From contig CM029369.1 in the NCBI GenBank assembly GCA_017165825.1, positions 2,121,862 to 2,185,861 on the forward strand: a stretch of DNA of 64,000 nucleotides, in the 5' to 3' direction. A model generated the notes under the pieces. It made no database searches, was not told where the DNA came from, and saw nothing but the letters and a program-made list of their open reading frames with translations. The translations under genes and the position numbers were made by a program. Numbering within the stretch: the first letter of the stretch is position 1; every line of letters begins with the position of its first letter. This document shows positions 1 through 10,999 of this stretch, in pieces. Source of the stretch: Hepsetus odoe (lineage: Eukaryota > Chordata > Actinopteri > Characiformes > Hepsetidae).

Positions 1-224
1 CTAAACTGCTTCGCAGGCAGCATTGTGTGTAGAGCATAGTTTGCAAAGTCTGGGACACTTGCATTACAGGTGTGATGTCAAGAACGTACATCAGAGAACA
101 GATTGTCTGCATGTCGTTTTTTGATCTTTCTCACAATCTGTCCTGCATCTAAACTCTAAACTCAACACCATCATAATCACTTCAAAGCTCCAGAGAAACT
201 CCCAGAGTCGGTTCCCAGTGTTGG
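1..224. other. unique sequence, nothing recognised
   Basis: No open frame with recognisable protein features, no tandem repeat and no known transposon motif is visible here. It directly precedes a dispersed repeat. Confidence 0.5.
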
Positions 225-645
225 CGAACGGAACCAGACGTCTGGATGTCCCTCACAGATATGAAATGGTGGTGAAGACGCCGCCTGTTGTCTCAGACAC
301 AGAGTTTGGAGTTTTGGACCAAGTCTACATTTACAGCATTTAGCAGACAATCTTATCCTGAGGGGCTTCCATGTCCTAATTACAGGGACAGTCTCCCTGG
401 AGCAGCTCGTGGTTAAAGATCTTGCCCAGGAACTCAATCATGGAAGTTCTACACCACCACTTATCCCAAGTCACCCCAAATCTAAACCTTGTCCATGATG
501 GAGGTATTACAGCAAAGGGATTCAGGACTGTTCAACCATCACCGTCCCATAGAGACACTCGGAGACACTTGGAGCTTTACTGGGGGAAATAAAATTTGAG
601 ACATCTGCTTTCTGTTCACCACCACCAGAAAAAAAATCTGAACCG
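225..645 (+). repeat. unnamed dispersed repeat, split by a SINE
   Basis: Two blocks match another place in the window at 31985-32225. They share the motif AGACGTCTGGATGTCC near 238, a TTTGGAC motif, then ACCGTCCCATAGAGACAC near 542, GGGGGA and TGTTCACCACCACC near 614. Here the two blocks are separated by a SINE-like insertion at about 325-500; in the other copy they are continuous. I do not recognise the family and see no coding capacity. Confidence 0.55.
325..460 (-). repeat. SINE-like repeat with ATTTACAGCATTTAGCAGAC end
   Basis: It contains the ATTTACAGCATTTAGCAGAC block, a diverged CTTATCC segment, AATTACAGGGACAGT, CTGGAGCAG and GGTTAA segments. The same order occurs at 54413-54608 and 52754-52903. 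In those longer copies a TTCGAA-type B box reads on the minus strand, so I place this copy on the minus strand. It interrupts the dispersed repeat around it. Confidence 0.6.
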
Positions 646-1430
646 TGTAACGTCAGTCCCACTGTGGATGGATTTTCAAAGCTCTATTAATTATTCAGAA
701 TATTGAGAATTGAAACATGAAAGATTTTTATACATTTTTGACTTTTTTAAAACTTTGACCTTTCACCCCCTTCAAATGACTCTTTCATAAATAATCTCGT
801 CTCATTACATCTTCGTGCAGATCGCTGGGGGTCACAGGGTTATCATGCCTCAAGAAATACACCATTTATTTATTTATTTGATTTTGCAAACAGAAAAAAC
901 AGAAACTGTTCTTTTTGTGACCTCACAGAGACCTGGAGCACAAATAACACAGAACCTGATCATGGCTCATAATTTCCAAACTGTTCCAAGCTAAAAAAAT
1001 GATTTAGATCACAGATCAACAGAAGAAAAACAGATATGAAAACAAACTGTTAGTTTTGGACACTTTTGGTCCCTGTCCACCCCCACTGCAGTATTTCAGT
1101 CCCTATAAACAGTGATGTCCCTGTCAGAGCTCCACTTTGGGGACGTCTGCATGTTCCTTGTGGAGAGTCCCTCCCCTTACGCTGCCTCAGGATGAAGGTT
1201 TACAGAAGGAAAGACAGCTGTGTGTGTCCTCAGTGTGGACGGTCAATAATGCTGCTGCTCAGGAGACGAAGGAGGAGACTCTTCATTGTCAGTGTAAAGG
1301 GGTGATAAATAGCTGATGTTAGCGAGCGTCCCTCTTCTCTCCAAAAACCATCGTGAAGTTTTCAGACTGAAGATGAAGATCTTTAACTGGAGAACTTCTT
1401 ATTGATCTCTTGTTACATCACTGTTCACAC
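646..1430. other. unique/AT-rich sequence, no gene seen
   Basis: Contains an ATTTATTTATTTATTT run near 864 and short purine runs. A 79-codon frame at 1066-1305 has no recognisable domain and no codon signal that I can defend. Confidence 0.4.
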
Positions 1431-1541
1431 AACCGTGTCCCAAACTGGACACACACTCAATAGTGTGGACAAATAGTGTTAAATTCACAATCACTGGACA
1501 CACACTCAGTAAAGTGTAGAAGTGTGCGGTTTGGGACGCAG
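1431..1541. mobile_element. possible small MITE with GTGTCCCAAAC ends
   Basis: The left end has GTGTCCCAAAC at 1435-1445 and the right end has the near-inverse GTTTGGGACGC at 1529-1539. Between them GGACACACACTCA occurs twice. Inverted ends of this GTCCCAAA type are common in short hAT-like fish MITEs; that assignment is inference. No target duplication is obvious. Confidence 0.4.
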
Positions 1542-1545
1542 CCCA

Positions 1546-3185
1546 TCTGAACTAGAACGGCATGGTGAAGATACGAATAAAAACACGATCATTAAAACAC
1601 CGGACTCATCTTTGGATAAAATGTTTCACTGTGAAGACGTGTGAAGGACTGGTGTCCATTCTTTTATTCCCTCTCCGGACAGAGTCTCCTCTGGACTTTG
1701 TCTCTCTGGGATTCTGTAGAAGTTCAGCATCATTGGTTTGGGAGTCCAGTTACACACAACTCTCCGGCGTTGTGGAGAAACAGCCCTGGTGAAGGTCGCT
1801 GGAGGGCAGTTGGGGGAGATTCATGTTGCCCTCCAAGTGGGCGGGGCTTTGAAGTGGTCTGTTTATTCTATCCTGAATGGAAGGATGTCCTGTAGAGGAA
1901 TATTTTTAGATGGAAAGTACTATTTTCTGCGTGCAAACGCTGCCACTGTTTAAAATTCTGTTTCAAGTCTATTTCTGTGCTCCTCCAACAGCAGCTCCTC
2001 ACGATTAAGCTCTGGCGCCGAGCCTTCACTGCACTGCTAAAGGAGTGCCTTAAAAAAAGCAGTAAAAACAAAGGATACATGAATTATGAAGGTACATCAT
2101 TAGAGAAAAACTGTTCAAATGGATTAAAGAATTTGCGAGTTGATTCTTTGCCAAAGTTTTGCTGGAAGCGGCGACCAGGAGCTGCAGGAATGTGTCGTTA
2201 TGGAAGGCCGACGCTCCAGCTGACAGCCGGGCTGTAATTATGATGACGATGCCCCTTAACCACAATAAACCTGCCATAGGATAATAGCATACATGTTTCA
2301 GAATAATGGAAAATCCGCTACCGTAAATTCACCTCCAAGGCCGGACGGAGAAAATGTCCCGTTGTATTTATTTATCCACTCCCGACGTTTCCTCAGGCTG
2401 TGGATCATTTCAGCGATGAACATGAAGCGGGGACAGCAGGTAGTGAACGAAGCCGAGCGTCTCACGGTGGGGTGCGGATCAAATGCCGGAGCGAAATTCC
2501 GAATGTTCCCGAAAACCGACGGGATCAAAACAGACCTGTAGGGGTTTTGTATTGTGTTTTGTTTTTTTATGGCCTGTGCAGATTTATGGACCTGTTCTTG
2601 TTTTAATTCTCGCTTTAAACTACTGGCTCGTCTCATAAAAGCCACATTATTTGACTTTTTGCGTCCAGCCGTGAGAGCAGACCTCGGGGGCTGGACGTGC
2701 GGCGCCTCAGTCGGAGGGCGAGGCCTGTTTTTGATCGTCCTGCGCTGAAGGTGTCGTTCTTTCCCCCACAGATGTCACACTGCTGCCGCGTCGTTCTTGC
2801 AGACCCGGGCACAAACACCTCGTCCAGTGATGCGAGCTGACAGGACGCCTTGTCTTCAAGCGTTATTGTTCAGCAACCCTCGAGCTGAAGTTAGTGCCCC
2901 CCTCCTGCTCGACTGTGCGGCTTCCAATGAAACTTCAGCAGATCTTCAGCAAAGCCTGTCCCAGTTCAGTCAAATGGCTCCTTTCGGCACAGAACGCAAT
3001 CAGAAACCAGAGGCTGAGACGAAGCCTCCCTCCACCCAGGATGAGTCTTCAGCATGTGTTTAATGTGAAGTTCACTTTATTTCACTTCAGACTGAAGAGC
3101 TGAGCAGGCAGATACAAAACACAGCCCAACTAATACCACCGTCTGTCCTTCTGTCTGCTCACCTACCTACCTGTTGAATTATCTG
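1546..3185. other. unique sequence, no gene seen
   Basis: Several 60-115 codon frames overlap on both strands but none shows domain motifs or a consistent splice pattern. It includes non-repetitive, GC-mixed sequence (about 1990-2780) of the kind that can be conserved noncoding DNA. That cannot be tested without alignment. Confidence 0.35.
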
Positions 3186-3236
3186 TCTGTCTATCTCTCT
3201 CTATCTATCTATGCATCCATCCATCCATCCTTCCAG
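3186..3236. repeat. TCTG/TCTA/TCCA microsatellite
   Basis: Runs of TCTG, TCTA and CATC tetranucleotides with interruptions. Confidence 0.8.
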
Positions 3237-3454
3237 GAGCATGGTCACTGATACCGTTCCTTTACTCGTTCTTTAATCAGAACCGCCATGAGCCATATTT
3301 GCTCTCCACTCGCTTTGTTTTGACCCACCATGACTTCTTCTAAGCTCATGTTTATTCTCCTCTCCTCTGCAAAACCCTAGTATTTAGACCACGAAGCAGG
3401 TATTGTTCAGATAAACAAGGTACTGTGACACACTGAAGATCGTGTACTATCAAT

Positions 3455-3683
3455 GGGGGCGTCGGTGTTCTAGTGATTTAAGAACTAGATAATGAGAAGG
3501 CCGTAGGTTTGGATCCCAGGCCAGGAGGTTGCCCTGAGATTCCCTTGAGCAAGGTACCGTCTCCGTCACTGCTCCCTGGGCGCTGGATACGGCTGCCCCC
3601 TGCTGGACGGTGTGTGAGGGTTCAACACAGAGGACGGATTCACTGTGTGCTATTTCACAATCACAAATGGTCACTTTCACTTA
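3455..3683 (+). repeat. tRNA-derived SINE (family S1), full copy
   Basis: The head has a degenerate tRNA A-box region and a B-box-like GGTTTGGATCCC. It continues with the body block GAGCAAGGTACCGTC (3548), the CCCCCTGCTGGACGGTGTGTG block, and the terminal GGTCACTTTCACTT. This family recurs over 20 times in the window in both orientations. It encodes no protein and would be transcribed by RNA polymerase III and moved by a partner LINE. Confidence 0.85.
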
Positions 3684-3689
3684 ATTAGC

Positions 3690-4610
3690 ACATTTCATCT
3701 GCAAAGAAAGATTACATTTCTTTCTCTCCTGCGTCGTCCGTCTGTCCGTCCGTTATCTTAACCACTTCTCCTGGAGCCGGAACGGACAAAAATGCTTTTT
3801 CATGTTAGAACATTGCTTTTCTAAAAAATGTAAAGCAATTTAATGTAAAATTATTGCACATAATGTGTAACAATTTATGTATTTTTATTGAACTAAAACA
3901 CCTTTTTGACCTGCTGCCAACGATCCAGATCCACTCTTGGCCCGTCCCAGGACGCAGTGTGGACACCTCTACTCTAAATGAACCTGAATAGGCTTTAATG
4001 CTCCACAGTTATTGGAAGCGGACCAAAAAATGCTCATTTTTACAAAAAACATCTCGGAAGCTGTAAGCTGTCAAACTTTTGATGGGCAGTCAAGATCTTG
4101 GTGGCAGTTTCTTTAATTCCGCCGTCTCTGGGCAAAGCCTGGAGGGGTTGTTAAATAATTCTCATTCGTAGCGGAGAGATCCAGACGCACTCCAGAATGG
4201 CACTTAACGGACTACGTTTGGAACTGCTGGACATTGTGCATGTAATGGTCCATAGCCTCATAAAAGTGGACGTGTCTGGGTGCATACTGTAGCTACAGGC
4301 AAACCCAAGCCCTACATCTCCACTGCACACACCTCAGGAAGCCAGTCTGAGTGCTGGCCATTAAAAACCAACCTGGACCCATTCCTGCATGATCACCATG
4401 CTTTCTTCTAAGAGCTTCTTTGTATCAGGACCAGAAATCTTCCGGTGTATCTTTGCTGTTATTGTAAAAGGGAGATAAACAGTGAAAACTGGAGATGTTC
4501 CCAGGTGTCAGGTCAGGAACACCTGAACACCATGAATCACCGTTCATCACCGTTTCTCCCTCAGAAGCTGCACACTAGAGATATGCCTTCTTTGCCCAGA
4601 AGGGGGCGCT
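3690..4610. other. unique sequence, no gene seen
   Basis: No repeat family, coding motif or RNA gene recognised. Confidence 0.4.
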
Positions 4611-4613
4611 GTG

Positions 4614-4792
4614 CCATTACAGTGAGAGCAAAGCACACAGTGAACCACAACCAAATACTTCCTCTGTATTTTATCCACATGCACTATCGAGCAGGGGGCA
4701 GCCATTTTCAGCACCTGGGGAGCAGCGATGGGGACGGTACCTTGATCAAGGGTTCCTCGGGTGTCCCAAACTGAGAATCGAACTTGGTTCTT
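4614..4792 (-). repeat. S1 SINE copy, head truncated
   Basis: On the minus strand it carries the S1 body. On the plus strand this reads as AGTGAACCACAACCAAATAC, CAGGGGGCAGCC, GGGGACGGTACCTTG and a B-box remnant GAATCGAAC. The A-box end is missing. Confidence 0.8.
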
Positions 4793-5270
4793 CAATATAT
4801 AGATCTATACGGCTCCTCAAACAGAATAAATAAGGTGCACAGGCTACAGGTTCAGGACCTTTTGTTAAATACAGATAATTCATCTCCTTAATTTCTCAGA
4901 ATAATCAGAAATTCTCTCTTTTTGTTCTTGGACCAATGATGACCACTGATGGCCTAGGAGAGTCGCTGTCTTTCAAATAAGATTGGATGTTCTTCTTTTC
5001 AGATTATTTTGCCTTCTTTTTAGCTCTTAGGCCTTAATGGCTGGTCCATGAGTCTCTCACTTGTCTCCATCCATTAAAGCTGGCCCTCTTTCTCTTGTCC
5101 TGCTCATTTTTCTGAGAACTTCCTTTCAAACAAATGGGTTCTTCTGCTGATATGTCTTAAATGCAAGCAGCTGTTCGGGTAAATGTTCAAGTGAGAGGCA
5201 GATTTGCTGTTCTATTACTCATCCGTCGTTCATTGTAGAACAAATGTGTAGCCCAGTCAGTGGTGTTTAT

Positions 5271-5487
5271 GGAGCAGCGGTGGCCTGGTGTTCAGGGAGT
5301 CGGCCCCAGGATCAGAAGGACACGGGTTCCAATCCCAGACCAGTAGGTTGCCCTGATGTACCGTCCCGGTCACTACTCCCCGGGTACTTTCAGTAGCTGT
5401 CCCCTGCTGCACGGTGTGTGTGGTTTAAAAGCAGACGTTGAATTTCACTGTGTTTCACAAAGACAGGAATAGTCACTTTCACTTATT
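5271..5487 (+). repeat. S1 SINE, full copy
   Basis: Starts GGAGCAGCGGTGGCCTGGTG (A box), has the B box GGGTTCCAATCCC, the CCCCTGCTGCACGGTGTGTG block and ends AGTCACTTTCACTT. The GAGCAAGGTACC step is partly deleted after GATGTACC. Confidence 0.85.
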
Positions 5488-5678
5488 TGGCGCTTTGTAA
5501 AGCTGAGGTCACAAAGCAGCTTTGCAGAGTCTCGGTCTGAGCTGCTAGGAGGCAAAACTCAAGCATGTTGTCAAGTTTTCATTTGAACCATATAACAAAT
5601 ACACAGTGAAACAAAATGACGTTCCATCAGGAACATGGTGCTACACTTAAGAGAACACAGAACATGACATAAGACCAG

Positions 5679-5898
5679 AGTAAGTGACCATCTGTCATTG
5701 TGAACACAGCTGACAATAATGAAATGCATCCTCTGTATTTAACCCACACACACCGTCCAGCAGGGGGCAGCCATATCCAACGTTCAGGGAGCAGTGATGG
5801 GGACAGTGCCTTACACAAGGGTACCTCAGGTCTGGGAATCAAAACCATGAACTTCCAGTTATGGGATTTATTCCTAAAACACTAGACCATCGCTGCTG
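5679..5898 (-). repeat. S1 SINE, full copy
   Basis: Read on the plus strand it begins with the SINE tail, then ACACACCGTCCAGCAGGGGG and GATGGGGACAGTGCC, and ends at a degraded A-box end CACTAGACCATCGCTGCT. Confidence 0.85.
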
Positions 5899-6342
5899 TA
5901 ACAAGTGCAGATGGTACAAAGAGTGCAAAGAGATACAAGATTAAAACTTGGAACCGAGACAGAAGGAGAACACATCCTATTCTTCACATCAATAGTGAGA
6001 AAGAATAAAAGAACATCACTGGTGAGACTGAGTCTTTGTGAGGTTGAGAAGGTTGAACCTCTCAGGCTGTAGCAGCAGCAGCAGATCAGTTACACTCTTT
6101 ATTTAGTAGTATCAGATTCTTCTGCTCGGCTTCTGCTCGTTTTGATTAGGGTTGGGCAGCACATGCACAGGATCCCTTCATAAACAAAAGGAAGCAGAAG
6201 GTGCATTTATCAGATCTTACCAAAGCGAGAACTTCTTTGAACTTGGGCTGAATTCTTATTCTGCTGCAGTACAATGTGGCAAAAGGTTTCACTCTTTCAG
6301 TTGAGCATAGTCATGAGGCACGTACTTCTTCATTAGTGGTCT

Positions 6343-6492
6343 CAATGTCTTCCAAATGTTCCTCCTTCACAGTGATCACCTGCACTTTCTCTCTCACCAC
6401 ATCCATAAACCTCCTCTTTCCTGGCAGCTCCATCCTCAACATCCGTTTCCAGATATGCTCCTCGTCTCTCCTCTGGACGTGTCCAAACGCAG
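6343..6492 (-). mobile_element. RTE-like LINE fragment, C-terminal region
   Basis: The minus strand translates to pieces resembling the post-RT end of a fish LINE: a TFGHVQRRDEEHI-like stretch, then a KRMLRMELPGKR-like stretch and FMDVVRE. The same region recurs at 35111, 35515 and 51110. No intact frame remains. The clade assignment (RTE-like) is recollection, not a database result. Confidence 0.7.
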
Positions 6493-6511
6493 TCTATCAG
6501 CTCCGCGGTAT

Positions 6512-6665
6512 CTGGGCAGCGGTGGCCTAGTGGTTAGGGAGCCACAGGATCGGAAGATTGTGGGTTCAAACCCCTTACCAGTAGGTTGCTCTGAGGTACC
6601 CTTGAGCAAGGTACCGTCCCCGTCACTGCCACCTAAATGGGAGCAGCGAAAGAAAAAGAAGAGGA
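6512..6665 (+). repeat. S1 SINE head fused to a LINE 3' terminus
   Basis: The SINE runs from GGCAGCGGTGGCCTAGTGG through the B box GGGTTCAAACCCC to GTACCGTCCCCGTCACTGCC (about 6627). It then switches to CCTAAATGGGAGCAGC followed by AAAGAAAAAGAAG. That last piece matches the 3' terminus of the RTE-like LINE at 35111-35160, read in the same sense. The normal SINE 3' half is absent. Confidence 0.7.
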
Positions 6666-6875
6666 ACCGCTGTCTCTGTCCTCTCTGTCCACTGATGATG
6701 AGAATGGGTTATTGGAGCAGACTGGAGCAGCTGTAACGGCTCAGACTTTATAAAGCTCACCGATCTGTGTTTAAGGCCCGACAGTGAGATGATACGGGGA
6801 GTGTGTGTGTGACAGCATCTGGGCGAGAGTGTGTGTGTGTGTGACAGTGTTGGGAGAGTGAATCTCCTGTTCTCC
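6666..6875. repeat. GT-rich low-complexity stretch
   Basis: Contains two copies of a GTGTGTGTGACAG-type motif separated by about 40 bases. Confidence 0.5.
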
Positions 6876-7275
6876 TAATTAAAGTGTGTTCTTTCCTGCT
6901 CTGTAATCAGCCCCTTTAATCTGCGCCTGGATCGTCCTGACAGGGCCTGGCAGCGGCGCAGCTCCAAGGCCGCTGATTTATCAAACACACCACGAGTGGC
7001 ACTTCCGCAATTTCCCCCAGGGCCATCCTTCAGGGGATTTGTCGGCTCCAATCTGGCGCCCCTGCTCCTGACCTGGCCCACTGTTCTCCGATCCTTCACA
7101 CCATCACAGTCGATACTGTCCACTTAACCTGCGCGAGCGTCTGAACTCGTCCACCCCTCCGCGCTCGGCCCGTCTCTGTCCAAGCGATTAGCCGGAGAGC
7201 TTCGGTGACGCTGGTGCTCTAACAGATGCTATTTTTCACGGCAGGTTCCAGCGTCATCCGTCCTTCTGGTTACCA
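6876..7275. other. unique block, candidate conserved noncoding DNA
   Basis: Non-repetitive sequence of balanced composition with no open frame longer than 82 codons. It contains no transposon motifs. Conservation is only a guess from composition. Confidence 0.3.
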
Positions 7276-7764
7276 GGCGACCCCAGCAGTAGTCAAAGTC
7301 TAAAATAAGATGAAGTTCTAATAGTTTCTTTGCTGCTCATTCAATGTACATGAGAAAATGATTCACACGTCCTACAAATGACCTCATCTGAGTTCCACAA
7401 ATTGAGAACCAAGTTAAACAAACGAAACAAAACTATGGCTGGGATTGAGGGAAATGGTCCATTTTTCAGAGTAGCAAAAGTATGTGAACCTCCAGGATTA
7501 GCGGTTCATTTGAAGGAGAAGGGTGTTCTCAATCAAAGGGAGGATGTCTGATTTTGACCCGCGGTGGGGACCCGTCTCTAAAGAGTCTGGACTCTCGGAT
7601 CCACAGGCAGACAGATTGTGGACATTCAAGACCATTTTCATCTTAAGAATCGAGGGAATTAAGAGAATTTGGCTAATTCGAATCACTTTGTCCTGTTAGT
7701 TTAATCCGCTTCTCTTTGGAGACAGAAGTCTGATGATCGTATTTTATTAAACAATATGGTTTCG

Positions 7765-7833
7765 TTTCGTCGTGGTTCACGGTGTGCTGTGGCGTGCTGC
7801 ACAATGGTGATAGTCACTTTCATTTCATTTGTC
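7765..7833 (+). repeat. S1 SINE 3' tail fragment
   Basis: Only the last block is present: TTCGTCGTGGTTCACGGTGTG and the end GATAGTCACTTTCATTTC. It is 5'-truncated. Confidence 0.7.
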
Positions 7834-8063
7834 ACTCGCTGTTTCTGTTCTGTAGAAGTGATTTGAAAAAAGCTGCCTGTCGACAGGGGCATTAAATTTT
7901 GCTCATCCAGACTTTTGCTCGTTGCGAGTACCTCCTCCTGTGGTTTAATGAATGAGCTCTTCGTCAAATATTCGACAACAGCGTCACATAGCAGGGTTTG
8001 ACCCATCTATTAATCTCCATGGAAACAAAAATGGCTTTCTATGGGTTCTTTGTTTGGCTCCTG

Positions 8064-8316
8064 GGGGCGGCGGTGGCCAAGTGTTCAGGGAGTCGGTCAC
8101 AGAATCAGAAGATTATGGGTTCAAACCCCTTACCAGAAGGTTGCCCTTGAGCAAGGTACCGTCCCCATCACTGCTCTCTGGGCAGCTTTCAAAGCTGCCC
8201 CCTGCTGCACGGTGTGTATGTTAAACGCAGAGATCCAGTTTCGTTCTGGTTCACCGTGTGCTGTGCTGTGCTTTGTTCTCACAATGACAAGAATAGTCAC
8301 TTTCACTTTTTCACTA
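8064..8316 (+). repeat. S1 SINE, full copy
   Basis: Has the A box GGCGGTGGCCAAGTGTTC, the B box GGGTTCAAACCCC, GAGCAAGGTACCGTCCCCAT, CCCCCTGCTGCACGGTGTG and the tail TCACTTTCACTTTTTCACT. Confidence 0.9.
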
Positions 8317-9285
8317 GAATTAAAGTTAATCTTGATCTTAAAACATAAAGTCTACCATTTAGTGGACTTTTAGCATCACACCAAAATCAGAGCTATAGAA
8401 ACACCTGCTCCTGGAGCTGTCAGGAAGATTTAATGTGCGTCCCTGAGTTCTCAATTTGATTTAAAAATCAGAATGAATTTTGTTTTATTTTTTATTTTCA
8501 TGAATATATTAAATGGAGGTTAATTTTGATGATCATTTTAATGGTATTTTCTCTCATTTACATTTTTTTTAATTAGTCAAAAATGAAGTTTTAGTACTAA
8601 ACATATCATTTAAAAACATAATCATAAGTTTTGAAAATCAGGAGACAAGATTCTGCACATTTGCTTTGAAAGATGGACGTTAAACATCATGTAATGCAAT
8701 AAATAAAGAAATAAACCAATTACTCTGGAGGGGGGGGGGGGGGGGAGTTGTGCAACCTTGTAGCCCATGGTTGTTACGCCAGGTGGCCAATGAGATTCTT
8801 CTGTTCCATCCAGTGATCTGAAATCCAGGATCGGATACTGGAAACTCAAAGCAGTCGGCTCACCGAGAGCCGCAGGGGAGCGTCTGCCACGGACTGGAAG
8901 TAAACAGTGAACACAGGCGTCTCTGTAAGACAGAGAGACATTTCATGTCTCGGTATCAGGACTCTGTGAATCTTCTCCCAGATGGGACGTAATCTCCGAG
9001 CAGCACGGCTGAACTATAGTTGTGTTAAATGATTCATGACAAATGTGCAGCTTAAGACGTTCCTGAGATTTAAAAATAGCATTTTTTGTGGAGTTCAGAG
9101 AGAAAGAGAGAGAGAGAGTCGTGGAGCTTTTCCTCAAGCTCGGCGGCATGAATTAAAGAGGAGTTTGAAGTCCAGCCATGAGGAGGAAAGCTGAAGTGTA
9201 ACGATTTGGTGCAGAAGAGAAGAAGAAAGGTCTAATGAGGAGCACGTCTGCACAGCGAGAGGACGCCAAAAACAAGACTGGTGCC
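8317..9285. other. unique AT-rich sequence with a 16-base G run
   Basis: A run of 16 G lies at 8730-8745. An AGAGAGAG run lies near 9104. No coding motif found. Confidence 0.5.
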
Positions 9286-9779
9286 ATTTGTATTTATTTA
9301 TTTATTTATTACGAAAGCTACCCGAGGAAGAAGAAAACGGAGAGATCAAACTGGCTCTTTGTAAATCGGAGGGGTGGGGATGGGCAAGGCGGCCTGGGAC
9401 AGATGAAAATTTAAAGCTGGAGATGCCACCGTTCTTCCACAGCTTCCAAGATATTAGAGGAACTCCGCCGCTCATCCAGACGGAGACACTAAAGAGAATC
9501 GCTGATGATGAAACACGGGGGATTTACTCGACTCCCCTCTGAGTTTAATGCCTCCTAACACGAGCTCGTAACGGCCACCCGTCGTCCCCAAACACCGGCA
9601 CTGAAAGTGGGTACTTATCGTGGGAAAACCTGAAAAAAAGGAGGACGAGAACTGTCAGTCTGTAGTCGGTGTGTGGAGGAGATGCCGTTGTGCAGGAAGT
9701 ATTTCATCAAAACTTTTCACTATGATAGAGATCTGTTTCGGGAAATGAGGAAATAATAAACTTTTTTTAAAGAAAAGTA

Positions 9780-10105
9780 AAGAATTATGGTGGAGATAAA
9801 GTGCAAAACACAACAGAAAACCCAAACAGCAAATACACAATAAAACATCAGAAAATACACAAAACAACAAAAAAAAAACAAACTAAAACAAGTAAAAAAT
9901 AAAAATACACTGTAAAACAACCAAGATACATAATAAAACACAAAAAATAAATCACAAGGAAATGCACAATAAAAGACTTAAATAATACACAATAAAAGAC
10001 TTAAAAATACAAAATAAAAGACTTAAAAATACACAATAAAGCATCAAAAAATATACAATAAAACATCAGCAAACACAATAGCAAATTAACAAAAAACACA
10101 CACAC
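9780..10105. repeat. degenerate A-rich minisatellite, unit about 22-23 bp
   Basis: Repeats of the type ACAATAAAAGACTTAAAAAT are clearest at 9966-10070 and decay to both sides. The minus-strand frames rich in F, L, C and Y here are translations of this array. Confidence 0.75.
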
Positions 10106-10389
10106 AAAATTGCTGTATGATGCTGAAATCATTTTGTTTTTTTGCATGTAAGGGCCCAGTTTGCAGCCCATAATAAGCTGAAAATGGGAGAAGTACATCA
10201 CATACTCAAGCAATTTAATTTTGTGTCTCTGCTGTGTTAAATAATATGCCTTTTGTCTTATTTTTATTTATTTATTTATTTTTTACTAATTTCAGTTCCC
10301 ATTTACCCCCTCAAATCCATCACTCGGTGGGAACCAATATTCCCCAGTCCTGTGGCTTATTTATTTATTTGAATGGAAAAATACATTAG

Positions 10390-10935
10390 GATTAGACTTG
10401 ATTATCCTTAGCCCTTGGCTGTGCGGCTACATGACGAACCTCGTCATTAAACTCTGCGGTTCACAATTGAATTTTAAAAGCAACCATTAGGAGATTTTCT
10501 CATCCAAATCGGGGGACACTTAGGCTGCTCTTTTCTGGGGGCGTCTTTTCTAATTTGGCGAGCAGGAACCCACGGTGTTTCTGAGCGGCGTTCGATAATG
10601 GCCTTTCCATCAGCGCTGATTCCCCACCCCGATCCCTGCCAACCATTGTGATTGGTAATAGAGTGCATTCATGCACATCTCATATTGCAGCGTCTGGAAA
10701 GTGGAATGACTTACAAAGTCACTACAAAACTATCTGCCACGGAGCAACTCCTCCAAACAGCTCCGAGCGTGTCATTCCATTCCCTCGTGTTGTCGTTCAG
10801 CCCGCCGTGCGGCTAAAACCTCTAAATTGCTTTAACTATAGAGCGGAGACAAGTTCACTCAATTCTGTCTCCCTCAGAACACCACTTCGGCCTGGATGGA
10901 GCCGCCGGAGAAAAGAGCAATAAGGATGGAGGTGA
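10390..10935. other. unique block, candidate conserved noncoding DNA
   Basis: A non-repetitive run with motifs such as CCATTGTGATTGG (an inverted CCAAT-like pair) near 10643. The open frames (64 and 91 codons) have no recognisable domain. Alignment would be needed to establish conservation. Confidence 0.35.
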
Positions 10936-10999
10936 GAAGAAATGCGTCAAACTCTCATGACAAATAACAAACCTTCCCCCAGTGAGAGCCCATTCAGGA

